Assembly: GCA_017614655.1 (NCBI GenBank)
Contig: JAGABO010000200.1
Span: 1-9,010, forward strand
Direction: 5' to 3'
DNA: 9,010 bases
From: Treponema sp.
Lineage (GTDB): Bacteria; Spirochaetota; Spirochaetia; Treponematales; Treponemataceae
The notes below the pieces were generated by a model. That model saw nothing but the letters and a program-made list of their open reading frames with translations. It ran no database searches and had not been told where the DNA came from. Below, in pieces: positions 5,945 through 9,010 of this stretch. A program made the translations under genes and the position numbers. Numbering within the stretch: position 1 is the first letter of the stretch; every line of letters begins with the position of its first letter.

Positions 5945-6740
5945 GACTCTCCTCCACATATTCAAGCCGGGTTGTAAGCTCATTGATTGTCTTTGTAAGA
6001 CGGTCCCTTTCTTTTTCGAGCTTTTCTTTCGGATCCATTTCCTTTGCTTTTTTCTTCATCATGGCAATTACAGAATCCGGGCTCTTTCCGCTTTTAATTG
6101 CTTCGACAGCTTTTGCCTTGTCATCTTTCTTTCTCTGAGAGGCAACAATCTTCATGTTGTCAAAACCGAGGGCTGCTTCTTCGTCCGTAAGCGAACTTAC
6201 TTTTGTAATGCTGTCGGCACTTGTTCTCGGAAGCTGGAGTACACGGTCTATGTAATCTTCATAGCGGATGTTTGCAAGATCGCAGAGCGCATGAGCTTTA
6301 ATGAGGCTCTTACCGAGTTCTATCATTATCTTGCCGTTTGGTTCGATATATTTTGTGCGGATTTCTTTTGTAAGTTCATCGAGTTCCGGTGAAGAAGAGA
6401 GGTCCAGTTTGTAATAGCCCTTTTCTTCTGCAACATCAAGGAGTGCGTGGAACTTTGCCCAGAAATGATTTGTGTGGCTCCTTGAAGAATGAAGCGGTTC
6501 CCTTCCGCCGTTTTTTGCAATGTCCTCTTCGTTTATAAGATGATGAGTATATTCATGAACGGAAGTATAAATGAGCTGATTGTCCGTCTTAAAGTTTTTA
6601 TTATGAAGGAGAATCTCACGAGTGTCCGGTTTGTAAAGTCCGTTCACACGCTTGCTTTCCTTTCCCGTCATGATGACAGAAAATTCCAGCTGTGTATCCT
6701 GAATATCAAGAAGCATATTCTTAATTTCTTCATTGGTCAT
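5931..6740 (-). CDS. Putative cytosolic zinc metallopeptidase (HEYTHH) with C-terminal coiled coil
   Basis: I do not recognise a named family for this 269-residue protein. It has no signal peptide or membrane helix. The sequence SVHEYTHHLI (60-69) is an HEXXH zinc motif (His62, Glu63, His66) in a hydrophobic helix context. GLYKPDTREILLHN (34-47) just before it resembles the strand preceding the active helix in zincins such as ImmA/IrrE and SprT/YgjP-like proteins. A third ligand could be His89 or His92 in SHTNHFWAKF, which recalls the H-x-x-F-W pattern of YgjP/WLM-type peptidases. Residues about 146-182 (including YEDYIDRVLQLPRTSADSI) are helical and faintly like a helix-turn-helix. Residues 203-245 are rich in Lys and Glu/Asp, and about 238-266 forms a coiled coil. 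The ATG is preceded by AGGGAG nine bases upstream. It overlaps the exported protein gene downstream. Substrate and activity are unknown. Confidence 0.78.
   Translation of the reverse strand: MTNEEIKNMLLDIQDTQLEFSVIMTGKESKRVNGLYKPDTREILLHNKNFKTDNQLIYTSVHEYTHHLINEEDIAKNGGREPLHSSRSHTNHFWAKFHALLDVAEEKGYYKLDLSSSPELDELTKEIRTKYIEPNGKIMIELGKSLIKAHALCDLANIRYEDYIDRVLQLPRTSADSITKVSSLTDEEAALGFDNMKIVASQRKKDDKAKAVEAIKSGKSPDSVIAMMKKKAKEMDPKEKLEKERDRLTKTINELTTRLEYVEESLASL
5947..5955 (-). promoter_or_regulatory. Ribosome binding site that decides the start of the exported protein
   Basis: On the minus strand GGAGGAGAG occupies 5955-5947, inside the last codons of the metallopeptidase gene. The GGAGG core is six bases from the TTG at 5944. 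It lies downstream of both in-frame ATG candidates (5983 and 5959), neither of which has a purine-rich leader. It therefore favours the TTG. Confidence 0.6.
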
Positions 6741-6780
6741 TTATTGATTCTCCCTTTTTGGTTTTAAGACGGCTCTAAAC

Positions 6781-7944
6781 TTAACGCCTGTTTTCCTTTA
6801 CAAACTGTTCGATTCTGTCGAGGGCAGTTTTTATTTTGTCGATAGCCGTTGCATAACAGCAGCGGATGTGACCCTCACCGCCAAGACCAAATACACTTCC
6901 CGGAACAACTGCAACATTGTGCTGCTGGAAAAGTTTTGTTGCAAAATCTTCACTCGTCATTCCGGTAGAAGTAATATCCGGGAACATATAGAATGCACCG
7001 GTCGGTTCAGGAACAGGAAGTCCCATATCATTAAATGCCTTAACCATAAGATTGCGTCTCTGCTGATAGCTTACGCGCATTTTTTCTACATCGTTCCATC
7101 CGCTGCGAAGTCCTTCCACAGCTGCATACTGACTGAAAATCGGCGGACAGATTGTGTTGTAACCGTGAAGCTTTACAATCTGAGCAAGCAGTTCCTTACA
7201 GGCAGCAATATAACCGATTCGCCAGCCGGTCATTGCAAAAGATTTAGAGAAACCGTTTAAGATGATTACATAATCCTTCATGCCGGGGAAGCTTCCGATG
7301 GAAACATGTTCTGCTCCGTCATAAGCACGCTCGCAGTAAGTCTCATCACTGATGCACCAGAGTTCGTGCTTCTTTACAACCTCTGCAATTTTTGCAAGTT
7401 CCTCTTTTGGAATCATTGTTCCCGTCGGATTATTCGGAGAACATATCATCAGGGCTTTTGTCTTTGGAGTTATTGCTTTTTCGATCTGCTCTGCTGTAGG
7501 ATAAAAACCGTTTACGCTTGTATCAAGAGGAACAACAACTGCCTGTGTAAGACGAGCAAGCGGAGTATAGTTTACATAACAAGGCTGGCAGACAATAATT
7601 TCATCACCCGGATTAAGGATTGCACGTAGAACAACATCAACACCTTCGGAGGCTCCGACTGTCGGCAGGATTTCGTTTTCCGGATTAAAGAACATCCCGT
7701 AGCGTTCCATGTATTTTGCAATTTCTTCGCGCAGTTCAATAAGTCCCCAGTTTGAAGTATAAGACGTATGTCCCTGTTCAAGATGATAAAAAGCCTCTTC
7801 CCTCATGCACCACGGAGTCGGAAAATCCGGCTCACCGACAGAGAGAGAAATTACATCATCATGTCCGATGAGCATTTCAAAAAATTTACGGATACCGCTC
7901 GGCGGTGTTTCCATTATAGCTGTACTGAATCTATCTTTTCTCAT
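6781..7944 (-). CDS. Class I/II pyridoxal-phosphate aminotransferase, AlaT-like
   Basis: This 387-residue fold-type I aminotransferase (length from the ATG) transfers amino groups between an amino acid and a 2-oxo acid in the cytoplasm. Visible motifs are SGIRKFFEM near the N terminus, SVGEPDFPTPW, SPNNPTG (169-175), ISDETY with Asp200 and Tyr203, the lysine that binds the cofactor (Lys234 in NGFSKSFAMTGWRIGY) and the substrate carboxylate Arg361 (HIRCCYA). The segment VGEPDF-TPW-MREE with TSYTSN-GL resembles Bacillus AlaT more than AspC, so alanine transaminase is my first guess; aspartate or N-acetyl-diaminopimelate aminotransferase (PatA) remains possible. An in-frame TTG at 7974 could add ten residues, but it has no ribosome binding site. 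The ATG at 7944 has AAGAGGA 11 bases before it, a slightly long spacing. The neighbouring Lrp-type regulator gene lies 74 bases upstream and may control it. Confidence 0.9.
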   Translation of the reverse strand: MRKDRFSTAIMETPPSGIRKFFEMLIGHDDVISLSVGEPDFPTPWCMREEAFYHLEQGHTSYTSNWGLIELREEIAKYMERYGMFFNPENEILPTVGASEGVDVVLRAILNPGDEIIVCQPCYVNYTPLARLTQAVVVPLDTSVNGFYPTAEQIEKAITPKTKALMICSPNNPTGTMIPKEELAKIAEVVKKHELWCISDETYCERAYDGAEHVSIGSFPGMKDYVIILNGFSKSFAMTGWRIGYIAACKELLAQIVKLHGYNTICPPIFSQYAAVEGLRSGWNDVEKMRVSYQQRRNLMVKAFNDMGLPVPEPTGAFYMFPDITSTGMTSEDFATKLFQQHNVAVVPGSVFGLGGEGHIRCCYATAIDKIKTALDRIEQFVKENRR

Positions 7945-8018
7945 AGTTATAAATGTCCTCTTAAACGGCGCCAAGGTTCTGGCAGTGAAGAGCCCGGCAC
8001 GTCGGATTCTTTGCTTCT

Positions 8019-8513
8019 TTAAGCGATAACTCCTTCGCGGCGGTCGCTGTTCTGTTCAACATAAACAATGTCGTTTTCCTTGTACTTCTTAAGAAGGAAA
8101 TGTGTTTTTGTAGAACGAACACCGGCAATTGTAGAAAGCTTACGGGCAACAAAGCCTGCAACTTCCTGAAGGGTGTCGCCTTCGATTATAACCTTAAGAT
8201 CGTAACCGCCGCTCATAAGATAAACCGACTTAACCTGAGGGAAGCGGTAAATACGGTCGGCAATTCCGTCAAACCCATGCTCGCGCTCCGGCTGAACCTG
8301 AATCTCTATTTCGGCAACAACCTTCTCTTTTGCATTCACATCCTTTTCCGGATTAATAATTGCGGCATACTTCATTATTACGCCGTCATTTTCCAGCTTG
8401 CGTATAATCGCTTCTACTTCTGCTTCTGTTTTTTTTGTCATCGCAGAAATATCCTTTACGGGAATACGCGCATTATCTTTAAGGAGATTAAGGATTTCTT
8501 CTTCTTCGTTCAT
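8019..8513 (-). CDS. Lrp/AsnC-family transcriptional regulator
   Basis: This 164-residue protein has the standard two-domain layout. An N-terminal winged helix-turn-helix (about 1-55, with ARIPVKDISAMTKKTEAEVEA) binds DNA. A C-terminal RAM/effector domain (about 64-145) contains GGYDLKVIIEG (102-112), matching the conserved G-x-YD segment that binds amino acids and builds dimers and octamers. The tail of about 20 residues is slightly longer than usual. Such proteins sense amino acids and regulate synthesis, transport or degradation genes. The aminotransferase gene lies immediately downstream on the same strand, an arrangement like alaR-alaT of Bacillus subtilis, so an alanine-responsive role is plausible but inferred. 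It starts 20 bases after the hisB stop with a consensus ribosome binding site. A run of eight A occurs near codon 26-29 (TKK). Confidence 0.93.
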   Translation of the reverse strand: MNEEEEILNLLKDNARIPVKDISAMTKKTEAEVEAIIRKLENDGVIMKYAAIINPEKDVNAKEKVVAEIEIQVQPEREHGFDGIADRIYRFPQVKSVYLMSGGYDLKVIIEGDTLQEVAGFVARKLSTIAGVRSTKTHFLLKKYKENDIVYVEQNSDRREGVIA

Positions 8514-8518
8514 TGCTT

Positions 8519-8524
8519 CCTCCT
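8519..8524 (-). promoter_or_regulatory. Ribosome binding site of the Lrp-family gene
   Basis: A full consensus AGGAGG sits five bases before the ATG at 8513, in the 20-base gap after hisB. It fixes the start and suggests efficient independent initiation. Confidence 0.8.
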
Positions 8525-8533
8525 GTTAATATC

Positions 8534-9010
8534 TTAGCCGCCGATAACGCCTTTTGTCGAAGGAACTTCGCCGTTGCGTCTCGGATCAATTTCTACCGCA
8601 CTTCTTATTGCACGCGCTGCCGCTTTAAAAAGTCCTTCCATTTTATGGTGGTCACTTCTTCCGCGCAGTGTGTCCAGATGAAGGTTACAGTTTGCGTTTG
8701 CCACAAAGCCCTGCCAGAAATCTTCAAAACAGTCCGTCTGAAAACTTGCTTCCTTTCCGTCCTGCCCGATTGAAACAAGCGGAATGCCGGTAAGTTCAGG
8801 ATTGCAGACAAGGAAAGAACGTCCGCCAAAATCAACGCTTGCACGAAGAAGGCTTTCATCCATCGGATAAATAAAAAATCCGCTTCTGAAAATTCCCGCA
8901 CAGTTACCGAGCGCCTTTGCAAAGCACATGCCTAAAGCAATGCCGGTATCTTCGATAAGATGATGCTGGTCTACTTCGAGGTCGCCTTTGAGTTCACCCG
9001 TCAGGTCAAA
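8534..9010 (-). CDS. hisB: Imidazoleglycerol-phosphate dehydratase, 5' end cut by window edge
   Basis: The frame is open to the window edge, so the first 40 or so residues are missing; 158 residues remain of a family that is usually about 195-200 long. HisB dehydrates imidazoleglycerol phosphate to imidazoleacetol phosphate, the sixth step of histidine synthesis, in a manganese-dependent 24-mer. The metal-binding signatures are clear: VDQHHLIEDTGIALG near the visible start, and GRSDHHKMEGLFKAAARAI near the end, where the HH-x-x-E motif supplies ligands. The C terminus VPSTKGVIGG is typical. The variant Arg-Ser-Asp before HH, where many homologues have G-x-N, is a mild change. There is no phosphatase domain in the visible part. 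It is followed by the Lrp-type gene after 20 bases, so the two may be co-transcribed. Confidence 0.95.
   Translation of the reverse strand, partial: FDLTGELKGDLEVDQHHLIEDTGIALGMCFAKALGNCAGIFRSGFFIYPMDESLLRASVDFGGRSFLVCNPELTGIPLVSIGQDGKEASFQTDCFEDFWQGFVANANCNLHLDTLRGRSDHHKMEGLFKAAARAIRSAVEIDPRRNGEVPSTKGVIGG

Noticed and set aside
7946..7974. TTGGCG, 17-bp spacer, TATAAC on the minus strand just before the aminotransferase gene.
   Set aside because: The boxes and spacing look fair, but the predicted start point (about 7939) falls inside the gene, five bases past the preferred ATG. The next ATG (7914) has no ribosome binding site and would remove part of the N terminus. Probably chance.
7970..7983. 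GCCA-loop-TGGC hairpin between the Lrp gene and the aminotransferase gene.
   Set aside because: Only four base pairs (five with a wobble) and no T-run follow it, so it is neither a terminator nor a credible riboswitch element.
8100..8537. Open frame of 145 codons antisense to the Lrp-family gene.
   Set aside because: The opposite strand encodes a complete, well-supported Lrp/AsnC protein with a consensus ribosome binding site; the antisense product is Cys-, Asn- and Phe-rich with no family features.

Overview
The window looks like a chromosomal, non-mobile stretch from a moderately low-GC bacterium. My best guess is a gut or rumen Treponema (Spirochaetota). That guess rests on protein style and on the mix of lysine (dapF) and histidine (hisB) biosynthesis with c-di-GMP signalling; no rRNA or other phylogenetic marker is present, so confidence is moderate. 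There are no tRNAs, rRNAs, insertion sequences, CRISPR arrays or gene-free stretches above 300 bases. Gene density is very high.

Plus-strand half (1-4366). The window opens inside the 3' end of dapF (diaminopimelate epimerase). A three-gene cluster follows: a secreted Ig-like plus alpha/beta-hydrolase esterase (274-1686), then lrgA/cidA-type (1683-2063) and lrgB/cidB-type (2060-2752) membrane proteins. Both junctions are ATGA overlaps, so the three are probably translationally coupled. An 84-base intergenic region (2753-2836) then precedes a membrane-anchored GGDEF-EAL protein (2837-4366). The esterase and the GGDEF-EAL gene each have a -10 box so close to the ATG that the start codon is predicted to be the first or nearly first transcribed base. 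Neither has a Shine-Dalgarno sequence. Both look leaderless.

Minus-strand half (9010-4368). Read in the direction of transcription, six genes are packed head to tail: hisB (5' end outside the window), an Lrp/AsnC regulator, a class I aminotransferase resembling alanine transaminase AlaT, a cytosolic HEXXH putative metallopeptidase, an exported protein of unknown function, and rsmG (16S rRNA m7G methyltransferase). Gaps are 20 to 74 bases or overlaps. Several of these genes have good purine-rich ribosome binding sites. The Lrp-aminotransferase pair recalls the alaR-alaT pair of Bacillus subtilis. The two halves converge with a single base between the stop codons of the GGDEF-EAL gene and rsmG.

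The most notable points are the esterase-LrgAB coupling, the two predicted leaderless promoters, a perfect 13-bp palindrome sitting on the -10 box of the GGDEF-EAL gene with a 10-bp-phased direct repeat upstream, and the uncharacterised metallopeptidase and exported protein pair upstream of rsmG. I did not find convincing evidence of an entirely new multi-gene system.
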